Assembly (NCBI RefSeq): GCF_025717515.1
Contig: NZ_JAJIRN010000005.1
Location: 62,001 to 126,000 of the forward strand
Length of the DNA: 64,000 nt
DNA from: Roseateles oligotrophus
Lineage (GTDB): Bacteria; Pseudomonadota; Gammaproteobacteria; Burkholderiales; Burkholderiaceae_C
Direction: 5' to 3'
The notes under the pieces are model-generated. The model was given only the letters and a program-made list of their open reading frames with translations, had not been told where the DNA came from and did not search any database. The position numbers and the translations under genes are program-made. This document shows positions 1-8,511 of the stretch, in pieces (the first letter of the stretch is position 1; every line of letters starts with the position of its first letter).

Positions 1-564
1 TTCAACAGCCAAGGCGGGCAGCAAACCAATTACAGCCTGTTCTTCTTTCAATTCGAGAGCAAAGAACCCGACCCGGTCAAACGCGACTTGTTGGTGCGGC
101 AGTTTTTGCTGGAAAACGGCCTCAACCCGAATGCTGCAGCGAACTCCGGATTTGTATCCTCCTCCCCTTCCTTGCAACGGCGCCAAGAGTTGTCAGGCTC
201 TTGGCAGGGCCTGCGCACCACGGTGACCACGACCCTATCGCAGAGTCGCAACAGTCGTATCGGGGCGCAGGTTCCTGGGTCGGGCGATTTGTCGCAGTCA
301 TCGCTGGTCCAAGAGCGCAACGCGAGCGCCACCTTGGCCTATCGTCTGACGCCGACAAGTTCGACCAATTTGACCGTGTCGGGGCGCCAAATCCGGGGCC
401 AACTTGCCAGTCAGTCGAGTACTTTGCGTACCATCAATGCAAGTTGGAACGGTCGTTTGGGCAACCGGGGCTCGGTCAGCGTCGGTACGCGTTATTCCTT
501 GTTTGAAGGCCCGCGCCCTTATCGTGAAAACGCTGTTTTTGCAACCTTGGTTCACCAGTTTTAA
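1..564 (+). CDS. XrtA/PEP-CTERM system outer-membrane beta-barrel protein (3' part)
   Basis: The reading frame is open from base 1, so the start lies outside the window; 187 codons remain. The visible part has alternating polar/hydrophobic strands rich in Ser, Thr, Asn and Gln, with TNLTVSGRQIR- and RGSVSVGTRYS-type segments, and ends in His-Gln-Phe. A terminal aromatic residue is typical of outer-membrane beta-barrels. Together with the exosortase-associated ATPase 3 bases downstream, this fits the pepcterm_hypo_1 (TIGR03016-type) outer-membrane protein found at this place in XrtA loci. It may serve as part of the export channel for the polysaccharide, which is inference. The family call rests mainly on context; the barrel character is seen. 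Confidence 0.72.
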   Translation, partial: FNSQGGQQTNYSLFFFQFESKEPDPVKRDLLVRQFLLENGLNPNAAANSGFVSSSPSLQRRQELSGSWQGLRTTVTTTLSQSRNSRIGAQVPGSGDLSQSSLVQERNASATLAYRLTPTSSTNLTVSGRQIRGQLASQSSTLRTINASWNGRLGNRGSVSVGTRYSLFEGPRPYRENAVFATLVHQF

Positions 565-567
565 TCC

Positions 568-1635
568 ATGTATGAAGCGTTTTACGGCCTGAGCAGCAAG
601 CCTTTTCAGCTCAGCCCAGACCCCAATTTCTATTTCGGCAGCAAGCAGCATCGCCGCGCCAAGGCGTATTTGGACTATGGCGTGCTGCGCAATGATGGTT
701 TCATCGTCATTACCGGCGAAATCGGCGCCGGCAAAACCACCTTGCTGCGCGGTCTCCTGGACAGTCTGAACCGCAGCAATGTGGTGATCGGCAATTTGGT
801 CACGACTCAGTTGGATGCGGAGGACACGCTGCGCATGGTGGGTTCGGCTTTCGGTGTGCGGGTGAAGGACCTGCCCAAGTCCGAGGTCTTGATGACCTTG
901 GAGGCGTTTTTCGTCAGTCAAACCAGTCAGGGTAAGCGCTGCCTGTTGATTGTTGACGAGGCGCAGAACTTGACCTCCCGTGCGGTCGAAGAACTGCGCA
1001 TGTTGTCAAACTTCCAGTTCAGCAATCAGTCCCTGCTGCAGACCTTTTTGGTGGGTCAGCCTGAGTTTCGCGGCATTTTGCAGCGCCCCGAAATGGAGCA
1101 ATTTCGTCAACGCGTGGCGGCAACCTGCCATATCGGACCCCTCGACGAAGACGAGACGCAGCGCTATATCGAACATCGCTTGAAGTGCGCAGGCAGTACG
1201 GGTAAGCCGTCTTTTGCGTCCGATGCGTTTCCAGCTATTTTCAAAGCCAGCCAAGGCATACCACGGCGTATCAATTCGCTTTGCGACCGTTTGCTGTTGC
1301 TCGGCTTCATGGGCAACAAGACTCATTTGGGCCTGCTTGATGTGGAAGAGGCGCTGAGCGATATTGCCAAAGAAAGCGCTATTCCAACCAAACTCAGTGG
1401 TGCAGCCGGTGAGATGCTGACCGCGGCTGGCGAAGACCAAAGCTATGATTTGTCCCGTCTGCGACTGAGCACAGAGGAGGTCAGCAGCTTGTCAAATGAC
1501 TTGGCTAATCTGAGTCTCGGGCAGCAAGGTGATCGACTGCAGCGCCTTGAATCCAGCCTGATGAGGTTGGAGCGGATCAATCTGCAAACCTTGGCGTTGA
1601 TGCAAAAGTTGGTCGAGTCGATCAAGCAAGAGTGA
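568..1635 (+). CDS. XrtA system-associated ATPase (ExeA-like AAA)
   Basis: 355 aa. It begins MYEAFYGLSSKPFQLSPDPN, the usual opening of ExeA/GspA-type AAA ATPases. A Walker A motif (GEIGAGKT, residues 50-57) and a Walker B motif (LLIVDEAQ, about 126-133) are intact, so ATP binding and hydrolysis are expected. The last 50 residues are heptad-like and may form a coiled coil. It matches the pepcterm_ATPase family (TIGR03015) encoded in exosortase A polysaccharide loci. It starts 3 bases after the upstream barrel gene and is probably cotranscribed with it. The exact role in secretion or assembly is not established. Confidence 0.88.
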   Translation: MYEAFYGLSSKPFQLSPDPNFYFGSKQHRRAKAYLDYGVLRNDGFIVITGEIGAGKTTLLRGLLDSLNRSNVVIGNLVTTQLDAEDTLRMVGSAFGVRVKDLPKSEVLMTLEAFFVSQTSQGKRCLLIVDEAQNLTSRAVEELRMLSNFQFSNQSLLQTFLVGQPEFRGILQRPEMEQFRQRVAATCHIGPLDEDETQRYIEHRLKCAGSTGKPSFASDAFPAIFKASQGIPRRINSLCDRLLLLGFMGNKTHLGLLDVEEALSDIAKESAIPTKLSGAAGEMLTAAGEDQSYDLSRLRLSTEEVSSLSNDLANLSLGQQGDRLQRLESSLMRLERINLQTLALMQKLVESIKQE

Positions 1636-1705
1636 GTCGGCCCGTCCGCCAGCTCGTCGGCACTCAACAATCCGTAGACATAACCTATTACGCCACGCTT
1701 TCCAG

Positions 1706-2599
1706 ATGCTGATGCCAAGCCCCATCCCTCCGCTGCGCAATGCGATGACCATAGACGTGGAGGACTATTTCCAGGTCTCGGCATTTGCGCCCTATATTGC
1801 CCGGGGTGACTGGGATAAGTGTGAGTGTCGCGTGGAGCGCAATGTGGACAGGCTATTGGCGCTATTGGCGCAAAAGGACAGCAAGGCGACCTTCTTTACC
1901 CTCGGATGGGTGGCGGAGCGCTATCCACAAATGGTGCGAAGAATCGTTGAGCAAGGCCATGAATTGGCCAGCCATGGTTACGGGCATCAACGCGTCAGCG
2001 ATCTGACGCCGGAGGATTTTCTGCAAGACATCGTGCGCACCAAGCACCTGCTGGAGGATCTCGGTGGCCATCAAGTCTTGGGTTATCGGGCACCGAGTTT
2101 CTCGATTGGTGCGGGCAATTTGTGGGCCTTTGATACCTTGCTCGAGGCCGGCTATCGCTACAGTTCCAGCGTGTATCCGATTCAACATGACCATTACGGC
2201 ATGCCGGACTCGCCGCGCTTCGCTTATGCGGTGCGCGACGGCTTGCTGGAGGTGCCGGTGACGACGCTGCGTCTGTTCAACAAGAATTTGCCGTCCAGTG
2301 GCGGCGGCTATTTCCGCTTGCTGCCCTATGCCTTGTCGCGCTGGATGATTGGCAAGGTCAATAGCGTCGATCAACAGTCGGCGGTGTTCTATTGCCACCC
2401 CTGGGAAATCGATAGCGAGCAGCCGCGTGTGGCCGGCATTGACGGCAAGACCCGTTTTCGGCATTACGTCAATATTGATCGGACCCATGACCGCATTGCC
2501 CGTTTGCTGGGTGACTTCGCCTGGGGCCGGATGGATGAGATTTTTCTGGGTCGCCGCGCCGAGGCCTTGTCGTCCGTGTCCGCCGCAACGACAGCCTGA
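1706..2599 (+). CDS. XrtA system polysaccharide deacetylase
   Basis: 297 aa, carbohydrate esterase family 4 (NodB homology) fold. AMTIDVEDYFQVSAF near the N terminus is the hallmark of the exosortase-associated deacetylase family (TIGR03006). Asp17 and Glu19 lie in the TIDVED motif, and the metal-binding H(x)3H is at His90 and His94 (SHGYGHQRV). RAPSFSIG and the FYCHPWEID segment give the later catalytic motifs. It should remove N- or O-acetyl groups from the polysaccharide. There is no clear signal peptide, as is usual for this subfamily. Internal ATGs at 1712 and 1745 are alternative starts; 1745 would begin at MTIDVEDYF. The next gene starts 6 bases after the stop. Confidence 0.9.
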   Translation: MLMPSPIPPLRNAMTIDVEDYFQVSAFAPYIARGDWDKCECRVERNVDRLLALLAQKDSKATFFTLGWVAERYPQMVRRIVEQGHELASHGYGHQRVSDLTPEDFLQDIVRTKHLLEDLGGHQVLGYRAPSFSIGAGNLWAFDTLLEAGYRYSSSVYPIQHDHYGMPDSPRFAYAVRDGLLEVPVTTLRLFNKNLPSSGGGYFRLLPYALSRWMIGKVNSVDQQSAVFYCHPWEIDSEQPRVAGIDGKTRFRHYVNIDRTHDRIARLLGDFAWGRMDEIFLGRRAEALSSVSAATTA

Positions 2600-2605
2600 G
2601 CCCGC

Positions 2606-3652
2606 ATGACGACCTCTGTACAGATCAAGCGCCTGAGCGCGCAGGACCCGGTCGCAGCCCAGCGTTGGGACGCCTTTGTGATGGCTTGCCCGCAGGCCAC
2701 TTTCTTTCACCGTGCCGGCTGGCTGCGGATGGTCGAGCAGGTGTTCCGCCACCGGGGTTTTTTCCTTTACGCCGAACGCGATGGCCGGATCGAGGGCGTC
2801 CTGCCTTTGGCGCAGGTCAAGAGCTTGCTGTTCGGGCACTCGCTGGTGGCGCTGCCATTTGCTGTCTATGGCGGTGTGGCGGCCGAGTCGGAGGAGGCCG
2901 GCGCAGCGCTTGAGCAAGAGGCGCAAGCCATCGCCAAGCAACTGGGCGTCGATCACCTGGAGTTTCGCAATGTTCAGCCGCGTCATGCCGACTGGCCGGC
3001 GCAGGACTTGTACGTGACCTTCCGCAAGGAGATCCTTGCCGACGAAGAGGCCAATATGCTGGCCATTCCGCGCAAGGCTCGGGCGGTGGTACGCAAGGGG
3101 CTAAAGAATGAGTTGATCAGTCACATCGATTCCGACGTTAGTCGGTTTTTTGAACTCTATGCCAGCAATACCCACAGACATGGCACTCCCGCCATGCCCA
3201 AGCGTTATTTCGCGGCGCTGCTGGAAGAATTCGGCCCCGATGCCGAGGTCTTGACCGTGACGGATGCGCAGGGCCGGCCACTCAGTTCGGTGCTGAGTTT
3301 CTACTTCCGCGACGAGGTCTTGCCCTATTACGCCGGTGACGAAGAAGCCGCCCGCGACTTGGCCGCGAACGACTTCAAGTACTGGGAGTTGATGCGCCGC
3401 GCCTGCGCCCGTGGGCTCAAGGTGTTTGACTATGGACGCAGCAAGCAGGGCACCGGTTCCTACTCATTCAAGAAGAACTGGGGTTTTGAGCCCACGCCGC
3501 TGCATTACGAGTACTGCCTCTATAAGCGCGATGCCGTGCCGCAGAACAATCCGGCCAACGCCAAGTACCAGCTCTTGATCAAAACTTGGCGCAAGCTCCC
3601 CATCGGTGTGGCCAATTGGCTGGGCCCGATGATTGTGCGCAATCTGGGCTGA
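2606..3652 (+). CDS. FemAB-like GNAT protein, XrtA/PEP-CTERM system-associated
   Basis: 348 aa with the double-GNAT layout of FemAB proteins. The N-terminal half carries FFHRAGWLRMVEQVF and FAVYGGVAAE; the C-terminal half carries FDYGRSKQGTGSYSFKKNWG, a conserved C-terminal FemAB segment. FemAB enzymes transfer amino acids from aminoacyl-tRNA in peptidoglycan synthesis, but the exosortase-linked family (TIGR03019) has no proven substrate and may acylate the polysaccharide or a protein. It lies between the deacetylase and exosortase A, the standard position in this locus. A poor match to the classical FemX substrate would be expected. Confidence 0.87.
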   Translation: MTTSVQIKRLSAQDPVAAQRWDAFVMACPQATFFHRAGWLRMVEQVFRHRGFFLYAERDGRIEGVLPLAQVKSLLFGHSLVALPFAVYGGVAAESEEAGAALEQEAQAIAKQLGVDHLEFRNVQPRHADWPAQDLYVTFRKEILADEEANMLAIPRKARAVVRKGLKNELISHIDSDVSRFFELYASNTHRHGTPAMPKRYFAALLEEFGPDAEVLTVTDAQGRPLSSVLSFYFRDEVLPYYAGDEEAARDLAANDFKYWELMRRACARGLKVFDYGRSKQGTGSYSFKKNWGFEPTPLHYEYCLYKRDAVPQNNPANAKYQLLIKTWRKLPIGVANWLGPMIVRNLG

Positions 3653-3656
3653 GCAT

Positions 3657-5330
3657 ATGCGACTGCACTCAACAATGAATGCGCGTATGAGTTTGCCAAA
3701 GTCTTGGAAGACCGCATTGCCTGGTTTTTTCCTGGCACTGCTCGCGACTCTTTTTCTTTATCGGCAGACCGGTCTGGCGATGGTCGATATATGGAATCGC
3801 TCCGAGACCTTTGCACATGCGTTTGTGGTGCCGCCGATCAGCTTGTGGCTGATCTGGCGTCAGCGAGCCGTCTTGGCCACGCTCAGCCCAAGCCCATCAC
3901 CCTGGTTTTTGTTGCCCCTGTTGGCGATGGCTTTTTTATGGCTGCTTGGCGATTTGGCGGCCGTCAATGCGGCCACGCAACTGGCCCTGACAGCGATGCT
4001 GGTTTTGGTGGTGCCGGCCGCGCTCGGGTGGCCCGTGGCGAAGGCGATTGCCTTCCCCTTGGGTTTCTTGTTCTTTGCCGTACCCATCGGTGAGTTCATG
4101 ACGCCGAAATTGATGGAATGGACGGCCGATTTCACCGTTGCCGCCGTTCGCTCCAGCGGCATTCCGGTGTTCCGTGAAGGCCAGCAATTCGTTATACCGA
4201 GCGGTAATTGGTCGGTGGTCGAGGCCTGCAGCGGGATTCGCTATTTGATGGCCTCGGTCATGGTGGGCACCTTGTTCGCCTATCTGAATTACCGGTCCTT
4301 GACGCGCCGCTGGATATTTGTCGGCGTCGCTTTCGTCTTGCCCTTGGTGGCCAACTGGGTGCGTGCCTACATCATTGTTATGTTGGGGCATTTCTCGGGT
4401 AACAAAATTGCCACCGGCGCCGATCACCTCGTTTATGGCTGGGTGTTTTTCGGTATCGTCATGATGATGATGTTCATGATTGGCGCGCGCTGGTCCGAGC
4501 CGGATGCTGAGCCGCCACAGGCTGTTGATGCCGCCACTTTGGCCTTGTCGGCCTGGGGTGTGCCGGCTTGGCTGTTCTCTTGGGCCGCAATCCTGCTTGT
4601 TTTGCTGACGCCGCATCTGGCGCTCAGGTCACTATTGTTGTCTGATGGTCCGGCCGAATTTTCCTTGGCTGCGCCGTTGATGGGCAATGGCTCTTGGCAG
4701 GTCGGGGCTACCGTCACGCCGAAATTCAAGCCGGTGATTGAAAACCCAAGTGCCGAGTGGCAGGGTAGTTTTCAACGGGTCGCCGCAGATAGCTCGCTTG
4801 TCCAGGCCAGCCCGGTAGGTCTGTATGTGGCGTACTTCCGCCAGCAGAACTATCAACGCAAGTTGATCAGCTCCACCCATGAGTTGGTCAAGTCCAATGA
4901 TCTTGTTTGGGCCTTGGTCGGTCAAGAGCATCGCAGCCAGTTGGTGAACGGTGTGGCTTTGCCTATGCAAGCCGCCGAGTTGCGTCACTCGGGCGGAGCC
5001 AGTTTGGGCGATGAAAGTTCGGTCAATGATCGACTCAAGGTTTGGAGGATTTATTGGATTAACGGGCGCCCGATGATCAGTGAATGGCAGGCCAAGGCTT
5101 ATGGCGCCTTCTATCGCTTGATTGGGCGGGGCGATGATGCTGCGATGTTGGTGTTCTACGCCGATAAGCTGGGCGGTGAGGCGCTGTTGACTTCCTTCTT
5201 GCAAGACAACTGGACCAGCCTAGACGCATGGCTGCGCAGCACCCGCGAGGCGGCCCGAGCCGGAACGGTGGCGCCGGCCGCAGCGGCAATGCCTGCAATG
5301 TCCTCTAGCGTGCCCGCCAGCCAGCCATGA
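3657..5330 (+). CDS. xrtA: Exosortase A with fused EpsI domain
   Basis: 557 aa from the chosen ATG. The N-terminal half is a polytopic membrane protein with about eight hydrophobic segments. It carries the exosortase catalytic residues: Cys191 in EACSGIRYL, Arg236 in NWVRAYIIVMLGH and His257 in GADHLVYGW. After about residue 300 comes a further membrane segment and a soluble EpsI-type domain (DUF3485-like), as in known XrtA proteins. Exosortase A is thought to cleave PEP-CTERM sorting signals and couple the product to polysaccharide at the inner membrane. In-frame starts at 3633 (inside femAB), 3675 and 3687 are possible; 3657 just clears the upstream stop. It ends in a 4-base ATGA overlap with the next gene. 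Confidence 0.92.
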   Translation: MRLHSTMNARMSLPKSWKTALPGFFLALLATLFLYRQTGLAMVDIWNRSETFAHAFVVPPISLWLIWRQRAVLATLSPSPSPWFLLPLLAMAFLWLLGDLAAVNAATQLALTAMLVLVVPAALGWPVAKAIAFPLGFLFFAVPIGEFMTPKLMEWTADFTVAAVRSSGIPVFREGQQFVIPSGNWSVVEACSGIRYLMASVMVGTLFAYLNYRSLTRRWIFVGVAFVLPLVANWVRAYIIVMLGHFSGNKIATGADHLVYGWVFFGIVMMMMFMIGARWSEPDAEPPQAVDAATLALSAWGVPAWLFSWAAILLVLLTPHLALRSLLLSDGPAEFSLAAPLMGNGSWQVGATVTPKFKPVIENPSAEWQGSFQRVAADSSLVQASPVGLYVAYFRQQNYQRKLISSTHELVKSNDLVWALVGQEHRSQLVNGVALPMQAAELRHSGGASLGDESSVNDRLKVWRIYWINGRPMISEWQAKAYGAFYRLIGRGDDAAMLVFYADKLGGEALLTSFLQDNWTSLDAWLRSTREAARAGTVAPAAAAMPAMSSSVPASQP

Positions 5331-6526
5331 CGACCGATTCGCGCCCTCTGGTACTCCATGTGGTGTACCGCTTCGACACCGGTGGCCTAGAGAACGGGGT
5401 GGTCAATTTGATCAACCATATGCCGGCCGACGTTTATCGGCATGTGGTGCTGGCATTGACCGAGGTGACGGACTTTCGGCTGCGTATTGCTCGCGACGAT
5501 GTTGAATTCATCGCGCTGAACAAGCCGCCGGGCCACGGGGTTTGGTTGTATCCGCGTCTGTATCAATTGTTCAAGCGCTTGCGCCCGGCCATCGTGCACA
5601 GCCGCAATTTGGCCGCGCTGGAGGTGCAGATGCCTGCTTGGGCGGCCGGGGTGCCGGTGCGCATACACGGCGAGCACGGCCGCGATATGGGCGATCTTGA
5701 TGGCTCCAACCGCAAGCTGCAGCGGGTGCGCCGCGTGTACCGTCCCTTTGTCCATCACTATGTCGCCTTGTCGAGTGATTTGGGCGCCTATCTACAAGAC
5801 GCGGTCCATGTGCCGCCCGCGCAAATCACCCAAGCCTGCAACGGCGTGGACACGGCTCGTTTTGCCCCGGGCGCGGCGGGCCCCGAGCGTTTGCCCGGCT
5901 GTCCGTTTGATCCGGCACAGCATTGGCTGGTCGGCACCGTCGGCCGCATGTCGACGGTCAAGGATCAGCTGATGCTGGCGCAGGCCTTCCTCTCGGCGCA
6001 GCGCCAAGCCCCAGCCCTGCGTGAGCGGCTGCGTTTGGTGATGGTGGGCGAGGGTCCGCTGCGTGCTCAGGCGCAAACGCTGCTGGCCGAGGCGGGGCTC
6101 GCCGATCTGGCTTGGTTGCCGGGTGAGCGGACCGATGTACCCCAAATCATGCGAACACTGCACTGCTATGCCTTGCCTTCATTGGCCGAGGGCATCTCCA
6201 ATACCATCCTGGAGGCGATGGCCAGCGCTTTGCCGGTCTTGGCGACCGAGGTGGGCGGCAACGCGGAGTTGATCGTGCAAGGGCAGACAGGGCTGCTGGT
6301 GCCCGCCGCGGCACCCGAGGCGATGGCGCAAGCCTTGCTTTTCTTGGCTTCAGATCCCGACGCTGCACGCAAAATGGGCGAGCAGGGCAGGGCGCGGGTT
6401 GAAGCCAGGTTCAGTTTGCCTGCGATGATCCGCACCTATCAAAATCTGTACGACCAACAATTGAATCAACGTCGGCCGGCCCGAGTCGCGGCCAAGGAAG
6501 GCGTTCAAGTTGAGCGTTCAAAGTAG
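5327..6526 (+). CDS. Glycosyltransferase family 4, XrtA/PEP-CTERM system
   Basis: 399 aa, GT-B fold. The N terminus HVVYRFDTGGLENGVVNLI is characteristic of the exosortase-associated family TIGR03088. The nucleotide-sugar-binding C-terminal half has GTVGRMSTVKDQ and the SLAEGISNTILEAMA signature, with the conserved EX7E pair. It would add a sugar to a growing lipid-linked oligosaccharide at the cytoplasmic face. The ATG overlaps the xrtA stop (ATGA), so translation is probably coupled. Donor and acceptor sugars cannot be read from sequence. Confidence 0.9.
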   Translation: MTTDSRPLVLHVVYRFDTGGLENGVVNLINHMPADVYRHVVLALTEVTDFRLRIARDDVEFIALNKPPGHGVWLYPRLYQLFKRLRPAIVHSRNLAALEVQMPAWAAGVPVRIHGEHGRDMGDLDGSNRKLQRVRRVYRPFVHHYVALSSDLGAYLQDAVHVPPAQITQACNGVDTARFAPGAAGPERLPGCPFDPAQHWLVGTVGRMSTVKDQLMLAQAFLSAQRQAPALRERLRLVMVGEGPLRAQAQTLLAEAGLADLAWLPGERTDVPQIMRTLHCYALPSLAEGISNTILEAMASALPVLATEVGGNAELIVQGQTGLLVPAAAPEAMAQALLFLASDPDAARKMGEQGRARVEARFSLPAMIRTYQNLYDQQLNQRRPARVAAKEGVQVERSK

Positions 6527-6549
6527 CAATCTAGGTCATCACTGAAGCT

Positions 6550-8511
6550 ATGTGCGGAATAACCGGAATTTTTGACACCCGCGGCGAGCGCGAACTGAGT
6601 CGCGAGGTCTTGCAGCGCATGAACGACTCGCAGCTGCACCGCGGCCCCGACGAAGGCAGCCTGCATCTCGAGCCCGGTGTGGGCTTGGGTCACAGGCGTT
6701 TGTCCATCATCGACATTGCCACCGGCCAGCAGCCGCTGTTCAATGAGGATCACTCGGTCGTGATTGTCTTCAACGGTGAGATCTACAACTTCCAGTCCCT
6801 GGTGCCCGAGTTGGAGGCGCTGGGCCATGTTTTCCGCACCAAGAGCGACACCGAAGTCATCGTTCACGCCTGGGAAGCTTGGGGCGAGGCCTGCGTGCAA
6901 CGCCTGCGCGGCATGTTCGCCTTCACGCTGTGGGACCGCAACAAGCAGACCCTGTTCATGGCGCGTGACCGGCTCGGCGTCAAGCCGATGTATTGGTCGC
7001 TGCTGGATGACGGCCTGCTGCTGTTCGGCTCGGAGCTAAAGTCCTTGCTTGCCTACGACGATGGCCGTGGCGGCATGAAGCGTGAAATCGATCCGCATGC
7101 GGTGGAAGAATACTTCTCGCTCGGTTATGTGGCTGAACCGCGCTGCATTTTCAAGCAGGCGAAGAAGCTCGCGCCGGGGCACAGCCTGTGCATTCGCCGT
7201 GGCGAGCCTATCCCTGAGCCCAAGCAGTTCTGGGATGTGCGCTTTACGCTTGACAACAAGGTCAACGAGCAAGACGCTTGTGCCGAGCTTCAAGCACGCG
7301 TGAAAGAATCGGTGCGGCTGCGCATGGTTGCCGAGGTGCCGCTGGGCGCCTTCTTGTCCGGTGGGGTGGATTCGAGCGCCGTTGTCGCGGTGATGGCCGG
7401 TATGTCGAAGGAGCCCGTCAATACCTGTTCCATAGGTTTTGATGACCCATCGTTCAATGAGTCGGCATTTGCTCAAACCGTGGCCGATCGCTACAAAACC
7501 AATCACCGGCTGGAGATCGTCAAGAGCGACGACTTCGATTTGATTGATATGTTGGCTCGCCTCTACGACGAGCCCTATGCCGACAGCTCGGCCATCCCCA
7601 CTTACCGCGTCTGCCAATTGGCGCGCAAGCATGTCACGGTGGCTTTGTCGGGTGATGGCGGCGACGAGACCTTTGGGGGCTACCGCCGCTACCGCATGCA
7701 CCTGATGGAAGAGCGCATGCGTTCGGCAGTGCCCGAAGGGCTGCGCAAGCCGGTCTTTGGCACGCTGGGACGGTTCTATCCCAAGGCCGACTGGGCGCCA
7801 CGCATGTTCCGTGCCAAGACCACGTTCGAAGGTATTGCACGCAGTTCGGTCGAGGCCTACTTTCATTCCGTCTCGATCCTGCGCGGCCCTATGCGGGCGC
7901 AACTCTTCAGCCCCAAGTTCAAGTCCGAGTTGGCCGGCTACGATGCCCAGCAGGTGTTCAATCGCCACGCCGCCAAGGCGGGTACCGATGACCCCTTGGC
8001 CTTGATTCAGTATTTGGATATCAAGACCTATCTGGTCGGCGACATCAACACCAAGGTCGACCGCGCCAGCATGGCCCATTCGCTTGAGGTGCGTGAGCCG
8101 CTGATGGATCACGAGTTGGTCGAATGGTTGGCTACGTTGCCGTCTAACCTCAAGGTCAAGGGGCAAGAAGGCAAGTACCTGCTGAAAAAAGCAATGGAGC
8201 CGATGCTCTCGGACGACATCTTGTACCGACCCAAAATGGGCTTTTCCGTGCCCTTGGCGCGCTGGTTCCGCGGGCCCTTGAAGCAGCGTGTGCGTGATGC
8301 AATTCTGGGCGAACGCCTGGCGTCCACGGGTTGGTTCAACCCGGTCTATCTGCGTCACCTGGTCGACGCGCATCAAAGCGGCGCCAGCGACTACAGCGCG
8401 CCGCTCTGGACCCTGCTGATGTTCGAGGCCTTCCTGCGCCAGGTGGTGGATGGCGACAACAGCACATTGAGCCAAGCGGCTCGCTCCGCGGAAGCGGTGG
8501 CTTCGATATGA
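6550..8511 (+). CDS. Asparagine synthase-like amidotransferase 1, exosortase A system
   Basis: 653 aa. The class II glutamine amidotransferase domain starts with MCGITGIF, so Cys2 becomes the N-terminal nucleophile after Met removal. NGEIYN and RGPDEG supply the glutamine pocket. The synthase domain has the PPi loop SGGVDS (270-275) and SGDGGDETFGGY. Both half-reactions therefore look intact: glutamine hydrolysis and ATP-dependent amidation of a carboxylate. Family TIGR03108 (eps_aminotran_1) fits by length and context. In an EPS locus the acceptor may be a uronic acid carboxyl rather than free aspartate; this is inference, though the uronate-forming dehydrogenase at 12.9 kb supports it. Confidence 0.9.
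   Translation: MCGITGIFDTRGERELSREVLQRMNDSQLHRGPDEGSLHLEPGVGLGHRRLSIIDIATGQQPLFNEDHSVVIVFNGEIYNFQSLVPELEALGHVFRTKSDTEVIVHAWEAWGEACVQRLRGMFAFTLWDRNKQTLFMARDRLGVKPMYWSLLDDGLLLFGSELKSLLAYDDGRGGMKREIDPHAVEEYFSLGYVAEPRCIFKQAKKLAPGHSLCIRRGEPIPEPKQFWDVRFTLDNKVNEQDACAELQARVKESVRLRMVAEVPLGAFLSGGVDSSAVVAVMAGMSKEPVNTCSIGFDDPSFNESAFAQTVADRYKTNHRLEIVKSDDFDLIDMLARLYDEPYADSSAIPTYRVCQLARKHVTVALSGDGGDETFGGYRRYRMHLMEERMRSAVPEGLRKPVFGTLGRFYPKADWAPRMFRAKTTFEGIARSSVEAYFHSVSILRGPMRAQLFSPKFKSELAGYDAQQVFNRHAAKAGTDDPLALIQYLDIKTYLVGDINTKVDRASMAHSLEVREPLMDHELVEWLATLPSNLKVKGQEGKYLLKKAMEPMLSDDILYRPKMGFSVPLARWFRGPLKQRVRDAILGERLASTGWFNPVYLRHLVDAHQSGASDYSAPLWTLLMFEAFLRQVVDGDNSTLSQAARSAEAVASI

Noticed and set aside
1862-2986. 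374-codon - strand frame
   Set aside because: Spans the deacetylase and FemAB genes in antisense; no recognisable product.
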